DNA from: an uncultured Bacteroidia bacterium
Lineage (GTDB): Bacteria; Bacteroidota; Bacteroidia; Bacteroidales; UBA932
Direction: 5' to 3'
Assembly: GCA_902785785.1 (NCBI GenBank)
Contig: CADAAA010000004.1
Location: 124,001 to 188,000, forward strand
DNA length: 64,000 nt
In this document: piece by piece, positions 22,237 through 30,758 of the stretch
Layout of the letters: each line of letters opens with the position of its first letter
Position numbering within the stretch: position 1 is the stretch's first letter
Notes under the pieces: model-generated
What the model was told of the DNA's origin: nothing
Databases searched by the model: none
Seen by the model: the letters and a program-made list of their open reading frames with translations, nothing else
Translations under genes and position numbers: made by a program

Positions 22237-24330
22237 ATGAAGCGCATTCTAGTATTGTTCGCCTGTGCCGGCATTCTGGTCGGATGCGGCTCCCGGATTG
22301 ACCGGGAGGCGCTCGTCAGGCGCAACAATCCGCATGTCACGTCGATTGATACCTTGGCGTCCCTTTCCGTAGGTAACGGAGGATTTGCCTTCACGGTGGA
22401 TGCCACCGGCCTTCAGACCTGGCCGGAGATGTATTCCAACGGAGTCCCGCTGGGGACAATGTCCGACTGGGGCTGGCATTCATTCCCCAATACAGAAGGA
22501 TATACGGCTGAGGAGTGTCTTCGCAGCTATGATTTCGGGCGCGGCCGCGCGGAGCCGTACTCCTGCCAGTTTGCGGCAGGACGGCAGCAGGCGGCCGCGG
22601 ACTACATGCGCGCCAATCCCCACAGGCTCCATCTTGGAGCCGTGGGATTCAGCGGCATGGCCCCGGAAGACGTTTCCGTCATAGACCAGACCCTCGATAT
22701 GTGGGAGGGGGTGATCAAGTCTTCGTTTTTGTATAAAGGCTTGCCTGTCAAAGTTTTGACCAGCGTAGATCCCTCTGCGGACGCCGTCTGCGCAACGGTG
22801 AGTACAGCCGCGCGTATTCCCGTCAGCATCCGTTTCCCTTATCCTACCGGGCAGCATACCGACGACGCCTGCGACTGGGTTATTGGCCGACCTCATAGTA
22901 CGGTGTTTGTCAGCCGGGAAGGAGATGAGACCGTTTTCAGAAGGGATATGGATTCGACCATATACTATGTTACGGTCCGTAGTTCTGATGCCTCCGTTTC
23001 CCTTACGGGGGAGAATACCGTGAGTATAGTGCCGGAGGCTGACGAGTGGTCTTTCTCCGTGCTGTTCAGCCCCTCATACAATGCCTCAGGCGATCTCGGT
23101 TGCCCGGCTGCGCTCGAATCGAGAGAGGCTGCCGCCTCCTGGTGGCGCGCCTGGTGGCGCAGCGGCGCGGCTGTCGATTTCAGCCGCTGCACGGACCCGC
23201 GCGCGGCTGAACTTGAGCGCCGCGTCGTCCTCTCGCAGTACCTTACGGCCATCCAGAGCAGCGGTGATACCCCACCCCAAGAGACTGGCCTGACCTACAA
23301 TTCCTGGTTCGGCAAATTCCATCTGGAGATGGAATGGTGGCACCAGGCGCATTTCGCGCTTTGGGGACATCCGGAGATGCTGGACCGAACCCTCGATTGG
23401 TATTTCGATTCTGCCCCGGTAGCGGAGGAGATAGCATCCCGCCAGGGATTCGACGGGATCCGATGGATGAAGATGACGGACCCTTCCGGGCAGGAAGCGC
23501 CCTCCGACATTGGATCCTTCCTTATCTGGCAGCAACCCCATCTGATCTACTTGGCCGAATTGCTTAACCGGGCCGGCTGTGATGCCTCCCGTTTTGCACC
23601 TCTAGTCCGCCGTACGGCAGACTTCATGGTCTCTTTCGCCTCGCTTGACGATTCCGGCCGCTATGTCCTCAAGGGATGCATCCCGGCCCAGGAGACACTC
23701 AGACCCGAGACTACGGTCAATCCTCCTTTCGAACTCTCATACTGGCATTACGCCCTTAACGTCGCCCGGCAATGGTTCGAATGGGCCGGGAATACTGCTG
23801 AGACCGGCCCCGCCTCTCAGCGGCTGGACGACGTCCTGTCGCGCCTCTCGCCTTTGGCGGAGCGCGACGGACTCTACCTCGCCGCCGAGTCCGAGCCGGA
23901 CACTTACTCTCGTCCCGAGCTCTTCTCGGACCACATGGCGGTCCTGGCCGCTTTCGGCGTCCTGCCCGAGTCTCCTCAATTCGACAAGGAGACCATGCGC
24001 AACACTCTTCACTGGGTAATGGATAACTGGAACTGGGACCGTACCTGGGGATGGGACTATCCGGTCACATGCATGACTGCCGTCCGCCTTGGCGAGCCTG
24101 AGACGGCTCTTGACGCCATCCTGATGCCCCGGCGCACCAATACCTATCTCCCCAACGGCCACAATTACCAGGACTCCAGACTGCGCTGTTATCTACCCGG
24201 CAACGGCGGACTGCTCACAGCAGTCGCCCTCATGTGCGCCGGCTACGACGGCTGCACCGAGCCCAACCCCGGTTTCCCCAAGGACGGCACCTGGGATGTC
24301 CGCTGGGAGGGCCTCCTGCCCCTTCCTTGA
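22237..24330 (+). CDS. Lipoprotein with six-hairpin glycosidase-like fold, substrate unknown
   Basis: The protein has 697 residues with a lipoprotein signal (ILVGCGS, Cys17). The N-terminal block LASLSVGNGGFAFTVDATGL and the later SYWHYALNVARQWFEW, NWNWDRTWGWDYPVTCMTAV and NTYLPNGHNYQDSRLRCYLP recall (alpha/alpha)6-barrel glycosidases that occur in Bacteroidota pectin loci. I do not recognise a numbered GH family. It is probably exported to the outer membrane and works with the GH28 and esterase encoded immediately upstream (3 bp gap). Confidence 0.65.
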   Translation: MKRILVLFACAGILVGCGSRIDREALVRRNNPHVTSIDTLASLSVGNGGFAFTVDATGLQTWPEMYSNGVPLGTMSDWGWHSFPNTEGYTAEECLRSYDFGRGRAEPYSCQFAAGRQQAAADYMRANPHRLHLGAVGFSGMAPEDVSVIDQTLDMWEGVIKSSFLYKGLPVKVLTSVDPSADAVCATVSTAARIPVSIRFPYPTGQHTDDACDWVIGRPHSTVFVSREGDETVFRRDMDSTIYYVTVRSSDASVSLTGENTVSIVPEADEWSFSVLFSPSYNASGDLGCPAALESREAAASWWRAWWRSGAAVDFSRCTDPRAAELERRVVLSQYLTAIQSSGDTPPQETGLTYNSWFGKFHLEMEWWHQAHFALWGHPEMLDRTLDWYFDSAPVAEEIASRQGFDGIRWMKMTDPSGQEAPSDIGSFLIWQQPHLIYLAELLNRAGCDASRFAPLVRRTADFMVSFASLDDSGRYVLKGCIPAQETLRPETTVNPPFELSYWHYALNVARQWFEWAGNTAETGPASQRLDDVLSRLSPLAERDGLYLAAESEPDTYSRPELFSDHMAVLAAFGVLPESPQFDKETMRNTLHWVMDNWNWDRTWGWDYPVTCMTAVRLGEPETALDAILMPRRTNTYLPNGHNYQDSRLRCYLPGNGGLLTAVALMCAGYDGCTEPNPGFPKDGTWDVRWEGLLPLP

Positions 24331-24337
24331 TTATGCT

Positions 24338-24521
24338 CCGTGCGTGATTTTGCCCAAAACCCGCACGGAATGGGCAAAAATGAATAATCGGTGCGGGTTT
24401 TAGCCAAAAACTCGCACCGATAGGGCTGAAAAGCTGAATCCGTGCGGGATTAAGCCGTTTTCTCGCACGGGTTGGGGGTAAACAAAAAACTTGTGCGTGA
24501 TTTTGCCCAAAACCCGCACGG
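24338..24521. repeat. Four-unit 51-bp array of palindromic repeats
   Basis: Four imperfect 31-bp palindromes start at 24338, 24389, 24440 and 24491, each exactly 51 bp after the previous one. Each pairs an outer GTGCG/CGCAC stem with an inner TTTT/AAAA part around a GCC centre. The three 20-bp intervening pieces resemble each other (GGG then A-rich), so this is a diverged tandem array. It sits between the convergent ends of the genes at 24330 and 24532 and could also serve as a bidirectional terminator. No ORF runs through it. Confidence 0.85.
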
Positions 24522-24531
24522 GTGGAAAAGC

Positions 24532-25470
24532 TCAGATTAGTTTCGACAGGGTTTTGCCGTCGGCGAGCGGGAAGAACTCCCGGATATGGGAGATGAGCCG
24601 CTCCCGTGATTCTTCCGGGGAGCGGCTGATGGTCTCCGGCGCGCCTGTGGCTTCTTCGAAGCGTCGCGCCCAGGCCGGCACGGCCGCTGCTTTGGCCGTC
24701 AGTCCACTAGTGCCCGTCGTGCCCGCCGTGCCCACCTGCACACTAGCTCTCGCCGTATCCGCCTGTCCGCGAGTGTCAGCACTGCCTGCCGCTTCGGAGC
24801 TCCCGAGCATACTCCCGAACAGCTCGTCAGGAGTGGTGTTGGAGGCGCGCTGCCAGCCATTGTAGTGGAGGTCGGGTCCACGGTACACCCTCTGGATATC
24901 GCCGATAACGGTCCAGGTACCCATCTGCAGGAACTGAACGACGCTGTCCATGATGCCTTTCTTGACGCCCGGACTCAGGAGCGGATTGTATTTCGCTCCC
25001 ATGGAGCGCAGGAACGCCGGCGTGACGGCATCAGAGCAGATCAGGCGGAGCTCGCGGGCTTCCAGCGCGCCGGCTTCCTTGATCGCGGACAAAGCGACAG
25101 GGGAGAGGAACTTCATGAGTTTCTCACTGCTTGTCGATGCCTTGAAGCTTTCTCCGAGAGCCATCCTGTACTTGGGAATGCTCCGCCTCCAGTTCATCAG
25201 CTCGCGGTACCATTCGACAGTAGCGAAGGCGGCTTTGCCGCCGAGGTATTTGCCGTAGGCAATGTCGCCTTCGCGCACAGCCTCGATCTTCCAGTCCCAG
25301 GGACCGAGAGTCCCGCCTTCTTCCTCATCGGTAAACCAGCATCCGGGAGCAGTCATTTCCTCGATGGACCATCCAGCCACGCCGCACCGGAAGAACGGTA
25401 TGATCCCATATTCCCGGATGACCTCGATCATCCTCTCAGGACTGTCTATGACTCTTTTCACCACTTGCAT
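24532..25470 (-). CDS. AlkZ-related/uncharacterised protein with low-complexity insert
   Basis: The ATG at 25470 (MQVVKRVIDSPERMIEVIRE) is preferred over an in-frame TTG at 25485 that overlaps the carbonic anhydrase gene. Residues 1-110 (YGIIPFFRCGVAGWSIEEMT, then GPWDWKIEAVREGDIAYGKY and GGKAAFATVEWYRELMNWRR) recall Bacteroidota proteins labelled AlkZ-related, a name I give from memory. A linker at about 225-270 is rich in Ala, Thr, Gly and Ser and looks like recent repeat expansion. A helical C-terminus follows. No catalytic residues can be assigned. Confidence 0.6.
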   Translation of the reverse strand: MQVVKRVIDSPERMIEVIREYGIIPFFRCGVAGWSIEEMTAPGCWFTDEEEGGTLGPWDWKIEAVREGDIAYGKYLGGKAAFATVEWYRELMNWRRSIPKYRMALGESFKASTSSEKLMKFLSPVALSAIKEAGALEARELRLICSDAVTPAFLRSMGAKYNPLLSPGVKKGIMDSVVQFLQMGTWTVIGDIQRVYRGPDLHYNGWQRASNTTPDELFGSMLGSSEAAGSADTRGQADTARASVQVGTAGTTGTSGLTAKAAAVPAWARRFEEATGAPETISRSPEESRERLISHIREFFPLADGKTLSKLI

Positions 25471-25477
25471 CGTGAAA

Positions 25478-26017
25478 CTATACAATCTCCGTCAATTCCC
25501 CTGTAGCAGAGTCCATTATAAAGCCACGGACCGTTATGGCGGCAGGCATCAGGGGATGCTCCTTGATGCTTGCCACTGTATTGCGCACAGAGGCCTCAGG
25601 GTCGTGGAACCCTTCAAGCCAAGCGTCTAGATCGATGTCGTCGCGGACAAGATTGGCTTCCGGGACGCCGCGCTCCAGCATCTCCTCCCGGAAATGTCCG
25701 AAGCTCATGTGGCAGGCGCCGCAGCCAGAGTGGGCGACGACCATGATCTCCTCTACGCCAAGCTCATATACTGCGACGATGAGACTTCGCATGGCCGAAT
25801 CCCACGGCGTCGGAATGACGGCGCCGGCGTTCTTGATGATCTTGGCATCCCCGTTCTTCAGGCCCAGCGCCTCCTGCAGGAGCACTGACAAGCGGGTGTC
25901 CATGCAGCTCAGGACTGCAAGCTTGCGGTCAGGGAATTTGTCCGTCAGGTGAGGTTCGTAGGCCTTGGCCTCTACATAGTTGCGGTTGAAACGGATGATC
26001 TCGTCGATGGTCTTCAT
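25478..26017 (-). CDS. Beta-class carbonic anhydrase
   Basis: A protein of 179 residues that interconverts CO2 and bicarbonate. The zinc ligands are visible: Cys in LSCMDTRLSV with the Asp-Arg dyad, and His and Cys in VVAHSGCGACHMSF. The block KNAGAVIPTPWDSAMRSL is typical of the short beta-CA branch. The gene is followed 7 bp later by the AlkZ-like gene. A TATCTTTG box (26044-26051, minus) lies 26 bp upstream of the start, though its -33 partner is spaced at 24 bp. Confidence 0.93.
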   Translation of the reverse strand: MKTIDEIIRFNRNYVEAKAYEPHLTDKFPDRKLAVLSCMDTRLSVLLQEALGLKNGDAKIIKNAGAVIPTPWDSAMRSLIVAVYELGVEEIMVVAHSGCGACHMSFGHFREEMLERGVPEANLVRDDIDLDAWLEGFHDPEASVRNTVASIKEHPLMPAAITVRGFIMDSATGELTEIV

Positions 26018-26083
26018 GTGGTCAGTTGTTGCGTTTGTTTCTTCAAAGATACGAAATCTCCGGCTTATTATCTTTCAAACGCA

Positions 26084-26122
26084 AACTCCGTGAACAAAAA
26101 CGGCTGTTTTGTTCACGGAGTT
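26084..26122. terminator. 16-bp perfect hairpin after the homocysteine synthase gene
   Basis: The arms 26084-26099 and 26107-26122 are perfectly complementary around a 7-base loop. It begins about 22 bp beyond the stop of the minus-strand gene ending at 26144. There is no clean T-run on the minus strand, so it may be a terminator, an mRNA-stabilising end or an intergenic palindrome. The inner part (GAACAAAA/TTTTGTTC) resembles the palindromes at 33374-33458. Confidence 0.6.
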
Positions 26123-26143
26123 GATTTTGGTTCAGGTTGGTTG

Positions 26144-27430
26144 TCAGATCTTCTCGAAGGCCTGGTCGAGATCGGCGATGAGGTCGTCGACATGCTCGGT
26201 ACCGATCGAGAGGCGGATCGTGCTCTGGTAGATACCCTGGTCGGCCAGTTCGGCCTCGGTCAGCTGCGAATGCGTAGTCGTGGCGGGATGGATGACAAGG
26301 GACTTGACGTCGGCGACATTGGCCAGCAGCGAGAATATCTCGAGCGAGTCTATGAAGCGGAATGCTTCCTCCTTGCCACCCTTGATCTCGAAGGTGAAGA
26401 TCGATCCGCCCCCATTCGGGAAATAGCGCAGGTACTGTGCGTGGTCGGGATGGGTAGGCACGGCCGGATGGTTCACCTTCGCCACCTTCGGATGCTTCGA
26501 CAGGTAGTCGACTACCTTGAGGGCGTTCTCGACGTGCCTCTCGACGCGAAGCGACAGAGTCTCAAGTCCTTGCAGGAAGATGAACGCACTGACCGGAGAG
26601 AGCGTGGAGCCTGTGTCACGGAGCAGTATCGCCCTTGCGCGGGTGATGTAGGCAGCCGCGCCAACCGCCTCGGCGAACACGATTCCGTGGTAGCTGTAGT
26701 CCGGCTCGGTGAACTGGGGGAATTTGCCGGAGGCCTTCCAGTCGAACTTGCCAGAATCCACGATGACTCCGCCGATGGTGGTACCGTGTCCACCTATGAA
26801 CTTGGTAGCGGAATGCACGACGATATCTGCACCGTACTCGATGGGCCTGAGCAGGTAAGGCGTAGCGAAAGTGTTGTCGATGATGAGGGGAATCTTGTGT
26901 GCGTGGGCGATGGCTGCCACCGCTTCGATATCGATCAGGTTCGAGTTGGGGTTTCCGAAGCTCTCAATGAAGACCGCCTTTGTCTCCGGTTTGATCGCCT
27001 TTTCGAAGTTGGACAGGTCGGAAGGATCCACGAACGTAGTCGTAATACCGTAGGGGACCAGCGTGTGCTGGAGAAGGTCGTAGGTACCTCCATAGATATT
27101 CTTGGAGGAAACGATATGGTCTCCCGCACGGGCGATATTGAGGATGGAATAGGTGATGGCGGCGGCGCCGGAGGCCACGGCCAGAGCGCCGACGCCTCCC
27201 TCCAGGGCAGCGATGCGCTGCTCGAAGACATCCTGGGTGGAGTTGGTCAGACGGCTGTATATATTGCCCGGATCAGCCAGACCGAAACGCGCGGCCGCGT
27301 GCTCGGAGTTGTGGAATACGTATGAACTCGTCTGGTAGATGGGAACTGCGCGTGCATCGGATGCGGGATCGGCTTTTTCCTGTCCAACATGAAGCTGAAG
27401 GGTCTCGAAGTGAAGTTTACGTGTGCTCAT
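26144..27430 (-). CDS. metY: O-acetylhomoserine sulfhydrylase (homocysteine synthase)
   Basis: The start at 27430 ([20 protein letters not shown]) gives 428 residues, the normal length; the open frame to 27640 crosses the promoter. It is a fold-type I PLP enzyme with the Cys/Met-metabolism signature: [40 protein letters not shown], and [20 protein letters not shown] holding the Schiff-base Lys. It makes homocysteine from O-acetylhomoserine and sulfide. It is monocistronic with its own promoter, divergent from an Lrp-type regulator. No SAM riboswitch is seen; the leader is too short. Confidence 0.92.
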   Translation of the reverse strand: MSTRKLHFETLQLHVGQEKADPASDARAVPIYQTSSYVFHNSEHAAARFGLADPGNIYSRLTNSTQDVFEQRIAALEGGVGALAVASGAAAITYSILNIARAGDHIVSSKNIYGGTYDLLQHTLVPYGITTTFVDPSDLSNFEKAIKPETKAVFIESFGNPNSNLIDIEAVAAIAHAHKIPLIIDNTFATPYLLRPIEYGADIVVHSATKFIGGHGTTIGGVIVDSGKFDWKASGKFPQFTEPDYSYHGIVFAEAVGAAAYITRARAILLRDTGSTLSPVSAFIFLQGLETLSLRVERHVENALKVVDYLSKHPKVAKVNHPAVPTHPDHAQYLRYFPNGGGSIFTFEIKGGKEEAFRFIDSLEIFSLLANVADVKSLVIHPATTTHSQLTEAELADQGIYQSTIRLSIGTEHVDDLIADLDQAFEKI

Positions 27431-27462
27431 TGTTAGTTCGTTTTTGATTTGTTTTCTGGTTG

Positions 27463-27493
27463 CAAAGTTAGAATCAGTGGAAAAAACGAACAA
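27463..27493 (-). promoter_or_regulatory. Promoter of the homocysteine synthase gene
   Basis: On the minus strand TTG (27491-27493) is followed after 20 bp by TAACTTTG (27463-27470); the start codon is at 27430. A short AGGA-TAT-TCCT palindrome lies just upstream in the divergent region (near 27512-27522) and could bind the neighbouring Lrp-type regulator. Confidence 0.7.
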
Positions 27494-27599
27494 GAAAACA
27501 CTTGAAAATAGTAGGATATTCCTAAAAATTACTATTTTTGTAGAAATTATGCATTGTTTGGCGTTGATATGAGCCATTAAACAGAAAAAACCTCTTCCC

Positions 27600-28073
27600 A
27601 TGACCGAGAAACTCGACAAAACAGACATCCAGATACTCAAGGCCCTTCAGGAAAACGGCCGCATTACCGTCAAGGACCTTGCCCTGAAGGTCCATCTTTC
27701 CACAACTCCGGTCTTCGAGCGCATGCGCCGCCTCGAAACCGAGGGCTATATCCAGCGCTATACGGCCGTACTGAGCCCGTCGAGGCTGGGCAGGGGATTC
27801 ATCGTATACTGCAGCGTCCGCCTCCGGCGCATGGGCCGCGATATTGCGCACGATTTCATCTCAAGGGTCCAGGACATCCCTGAAGTCGCTGAGTGTTACA
27901 ATATTTCGGGGGATTTCGATTTCCTGCTCAAGATCTATGCACCGGACATGCAGTACTATAACGACTTTCTTATCAATACTTTAGGTACGATAGAAAGTCT
28001 CGGTTCCGTCCAGAGTTGTTTCGTGATGAACGAGGTCAAGAACAGTTACGGCGTGCCCGTCAGCCTTTTGTGA
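27600..28073 (+). CDS. Lrp/AsnC-family transcriptional regulator
   Basis: A protein of 157 residues with an N-terminal helix-turn-helix (LDKTDIQILKALQENGRITV, then DLALKVHLSTTPVFERMRRL, about 5-50) and a C-terminal RAM ligand-binding domain (about 70-150, AECYNISGDFDFLLKIYAPD). It probably senses an amino acid. It is divergent from the homocysteine synthase gene, so control of sulfur amino-acid synthesis is likely but inferred. A TATTTTTG box lies at 27533-27540 without a well-spaced -33 element. Confidence 0.92.
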   Translation: MTEKLDKTDIQILKALQENGRITVKDLALKVHLSTTPVFERMRRLETEGYIQRYTAVLSPSRLGRGFIVYCSVRLRRMGRDIAHDFISRVQDIPEVAECYNISGDFDFLLKIYAPDMQYYNDFLINTLGTIESLGSVQSCFVMNEVKNSYGVPVSLL

Positions 28074-28091
28074 CATTTTTTCTGCCTGTCA

Positions 28092-28123
28092 TTTGCAGAA
28101 TTGAGGATGAAAAGTTAAATTTG
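28092..28123 (+). promoter_or_regulatory. Promoter of the AbrB/acyltransferase/HD operon
   Basis: TTTG (28092-28095) precedes TAAATTTG (28116-28123) by 20 bp, with the start codon at 28152, 28 bp on. Confidence 0.8.
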
Positions 28124-28151
28124 TGGGAAATTTCTAACTTTTACCACAAAT

Positions 28152-28361
28152 ATGCAGGAAACAGACGGCAAATACATGTTCGGCGTCGTGAAGGTAGGGG
28201 ATAAAGGTCAGATAGTTATCCCCAAGGACGCCCGCAACATTTACGGCATCAAGCCGGGAGACACCCTGATGCTCCTGGGTGACCAGAAAGGTCTGGCAAT
28301 GCTTAAGACTGATATCTTCCAGGCAATTATCGATCAGGCAATGGAGGGTCTTACGAAATGA
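28152..28361 (+). CDS. AbrB/MazE/SpoVT-type DNA-binding protein
   Basis: A small swapped-hairpin DNA-binding protein of 69 residues: GVVKVGDKGQIVIPKDARNI at about 11-30, then KPGDTLMLLGD. Such proteins act as transition-state regulators or as antitoxins. No toxin gene follows. Its stop overlaps the start of an acyltransferase gene by 4 bp (ATGA), so it is more likely a local regulator of that operon. Confidence 0.85.
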   Translation: MQETDGKYMFGVVKVGDKGQIVIPKDARNIYGIKPGDTLMLLGDQKGLAMLKTDIFQAIIDQAMEGLTK

Positions 28362-29476
28362 GAAAGCATTGGATTGACAACCTCCGCTGGGTGACCGTAC
28401 TTCTGGTCCTGTTCTATCACGTCATCTATTTCTATAACAACAAGGGAGTCTTCGGCGGTATCGGCGGGTTCGGCGACGGACCGCAGTACCAGGATGTCGT
28501 CATGTATATCCTCTACCCATGGTTCATGCCCTTGCTGTTCCTGCTGGCCGGCATAAGCGCCCGCTATGCTTTGGAGAAGTACGACGGGAAGACATGGTTC
28601 AAGGCACGCACGCGTAAGCTCCTGGTTCCTGCGACGATAGGCTTGTTCGTATTCCACTGGATGGTCGGGTATTTCAACACCGTCGTAGCGGCAAGGGAAG
28701 GGGTGTTCGACGGGATCCCTGCCATCGCAAAGTACTTCGTGATGGCATTCAGCGGCATAGGTCCGCTTTGGTTCATCCAGGACCTGTGGCTGTTCTCCCT
28801 GCTGCTTCTGCTCATCCGCAAGTTTGACTCAAGGAATCGCTTTCACGCATGGTGCGGGAAGGTCTTCGGAGGCAAGTCCGGTATCGTCTGGACCATCCTT
28901 CTGGGCGTCTTGTTCTGGGCCGGCGAGCAGTTCCTCATCCGCAATCCGCGCCCGGAGAGTGCCGACGGGCTTTACAACCTATACAAACCTTTGTTCTACC
29001 TTGTGCCGTTCCTGATGGGTTACTTCGTATTCTCGCACGATAGTGTACAGGAGGCATTGGGCAAGGTCTGGACTCCTTTGCTCGGGTGCGCCGTCGTGGC
29101 AGGAGCTATACTGATCGCTACGACTTTCGGTCAGGACAACACTTCGCCGGAGTATCTCAGCAGTCCGCTGAACTGCCTGTACGGCTGGTTGGCCTGCCTG
29201 GCCATGATGGCATGGTTCAAGGCCCGCTTCGACCGCACAGGATCCTTCGCAGGATATATGGCAAAGTCGAGTTATGGTCTCTATATCGTTCACTATCTAG
29301 TGATTGCCAGTCTCGGATACATGATGAAGACCTATACCCAGCTGCCTCCAGTGGCGATGTACCTTATCCTTGCTGTCGCCGTATTCACGCTTTCCCCTCT
29401 GCTTTACGAGATCATACGCCGCATACCTTTCATCCGCTGGTGTGTGCTGGGAGAGAATAAACCTGCAAAGCCATGA
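28358..29476 (+). CDS. Acyltransferase family 3 membrane protein
   Basis: A multi-pass protein of 372 residues with about ten hydrophobic segments. The opening RKHWIDNLRWVTVLLVLFYH has the Asp/Arg and His features of acyltransferase 3 proteins, followed by PWFMPLLFLLAGISARYALE. These enzymes O-acetylate surface sugars or other extracellular targets; the acceptor is not evident. It is coupled on both sides (ATGA overlaps) to the AbrB-like and HD-domain genes. Confidence 0.87.
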   Translation: MRKHWIDNLRWVTVLLVLFYHVIYFYNNKGVFGGIGGFGDGPQYQDVVMYILYPWFMPLLFLLAGISARYALEKYDGKTWFKARTRKLLVPATIGLFVFHWMVGYFNTVVAAREGVFDGIPAIAKYFVMAFSGIGPLWFIQDLWLFSLLLLLIRKFDSRNRFHAWCGKVFGGKSGIVWTILLGVLFWAGEQFLIRNPRPESADGLYNLYKPLFYLVPFLMGYFVFSHDSVQEALGKVWTPLLGCAVVAGAILIATTFGQDNTSPEYLSSPLNCLYGWLACLAMMAWFKARFDRTGSFAGYMAKSSYGLYIVHYLVIASLGYMMKTYTQLPPVAMYLILAVAVFTLSPLLYEIIRRIPFIRWCVLGENKPAKP

Positions 29477-30093
29477 CGCCTTCACTTGTCGAATACATCG
29501 AGTCAGAGATCATTCCCCGCTACGCTTCTTTTGACAAGGCGCACAGGGAAGACCATGCCCGTACGGTCATAGACCGCGCCATGGCAATGGGGGAGGCCTA
29601 TGACATTGACGAGGACATGCTGTATGCGGCTGCGGCATGCCATGACCTTGGCCTGGCCGTAGACCGCAAGACGCATCATCTGGAAAGCGGCCGCATCATC
29701 CGTGCCGACGTGCGTCTGGCCGAGTGGTTTTCCCCCGACCAGATAGAGACCATCGCGCAGGCCGCTGAGGACCACCGCGCGTCGGCCACCACTCCGCCCA
29801 GAAGCATTTACGGCTGCCTGGTCGCAGAGGCGGACAGGCTGATAGTCCCCGAGACCATCATCCGCCGCACCATCCAGTTCGGCCTTTCGCACTATCCCGA
29901 GCTCGACAAGGAAGGCCATTGGCAGCGCACTTTGGAGCATCTGCACGAGAAATATGCGGAAGGGGGCTATCTCCACCTTCTCATCCCCGGTTCGCCCAAC
30001 GAGGAGCCTCTGGAGCGCCTCAGGGCCATTATCAGGGATGAAAAAAAGCTGAGAGAGATTTTTGAAACTATGTTCAGTGAAGAGACTGCCTGA
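29473..30093 (+). CDS. HD-domain phosphohydrolase
   Basis: A protein of 206 residues with metal-dependent HD-fold motifs: HREDHARTVIDRAM, AAACHDLGLAVDRKTHHLES with the His-Asp pair, and a second His in AEDHRASATTPPRS. The C-terminal third is helical. The substrate is unknown; nucleotides or signalling molecules are typical for this YedJ-like group. It is the last gene of the AbrB/acyltransferase operon. Confidence 0.85.
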   Translation: MTPSLVEYIESEIIPRYASFDKAHREDHARTVIDRAMAMGEAYDIDEDMLYAAAACHDLGLAVDRKTHHLESGRIIRADVRLAEWFSPDQIETIAQAAEDHRASATTPPRSIYGCLVAEADRLIVPETIIRRTIQFGLSHYPELDKEGHWQRTLEHLHEKYAEGGYLHLLIPGSPNEEPLERLRAIIRDEKKLREIFETMFSEETA

Positions 30094-30106
30094 GTACAGT
30101 TAATGT

Positions 30107-30124
30107 GGCAGCAGCAATGCTGCC
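30107..30124. terminator. Short hairpin between convergent genes
   Basis: GGCAGC (30107-30112) and GCTGCC (30119-30124) pair around a 6-base loop in the 38-bp gap between the convergent genes ending at 30093 and 30132. There is no T-run, so its role as terminator is uncertain. Confidence 0.4.
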
Positions 30125-30131
30125 GAATCGT

Positions 30132-30758
30132 CTAAAAGCGCCACCCGAGGCCCCCGTGGGCGAAGGTAGCGATGGGCCCGAGCGTCAGCTCGGCGAAAGC
30201 ATAGAAATGCTCTCCTCCGTAGCGGAAGGCTACTGGAGTGACAGACGGCAGAGGGAAGAACTTCGAGAAATGTGCGACCGTCACACCTGCCCCGATCCCG
30301 GTATACACCAGGAAAGCATTGGAGGGATTCCATAGATGCCGCCACTGGAACGTCAAGGAATAAGCCGGGATCGAATCCTTCCACCCGATGCGCTCTCCGT
30401 GCTCAAGGTCGTACCTGGGCTGCCCGTCGGGGTCGATCCCGAAAGACGGATATTGGACCAACCTGTGATGATACCATGAAGCTCCTGCTGTCAGAGTAAA
30501 CTCCGTCTTCCACCCTGACCGGAGTACCCCCGTGAGGTCGATTACTGGATAGAAAGCTCCATCCGTGTCCACGTCCTGCCCCTTCGAGGCTAGAGGCACT
30601 CGGGCTGCCCTGAGCGGAGGTATCATCATCTGTATCGGCCTGATGCCGGTTCCGACCTCGATGGAGTACGACTTCTCGAACGGGACCTCCTGCCCCCGGG
30701 CAATACCCATGGAGCTCAATAGCAGCACTATGGCTGCAAACAGGCAACTCGTTCTCAT
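30132..30758 (-). CDS. Hypothetical exported protein, possible small beta-barrel
   Basis: The start at 30758 (MRTSCLFAAIVLLLSSMGIA, a signal peptide) overlaps the lipoprotein gene by 4 bp; the longer frame to 30902 is rejected because it lies inside that gene. The 208 residues contain alternating aromatic/hydrophobic strands (WKTEFTLTAGASWYHHRLVQ, AYSLTFQWRHLWNP, FLVYTGIGAGVTVAHFSKFF) and end in FAHGGLGWRF, with a terminal Phe as in outer-membrane barrels. It is the third gene of the radical-SAM locus; the function is unknown. Confidence 0.65.
   Translation of the reverse strand: MRTSCLFAAIVLLLSSMGIARGQEVPFEKSYSIEVGTGIRPIQMMIPPLRAARVPLASKGQDVDTDGAFYPVIDLTGVLRSGWKTEFTLTAGASWYHHRLVQYPSFGIDPDGQPRYDLEHGERIGWKDSIPAYSLTFQWRHLWNPSNAFLVYTGIGAGVTVAHFSKFFPLPSVTPVAFRYGGEHFYAFAELTLGPIATFAHGGLGWRF

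Noticed and set aside
24338-24521. Possible CRISPR array
   Set aside because: The repeats are palindromes that vary from unit to unit, the 20-bp pieces between them resemble each other rather than being unique, and there are no cas genes in the window.
25949-27325. A 458-codon open frame on the plus strand
   Set aside because: It is the antisense shadow of the homocysteine synthase gene and lacks any protein-family pattern.
27431-27600. SAM riboswitch upstream of the homocysteine synthase gene
   Set aside because: The promoter lies about 33 bp before the start codon, leaving no room for an aptamer, and no conserved SAM-aptamer stems were seen.
28152-28361. Toxin-antitoxin pair based on the AbrB/MazE-like protein
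   Set aside because: The coupled partner encodes a large acyltransferase, not a small toxin; no toxin-like gene lies nearby.
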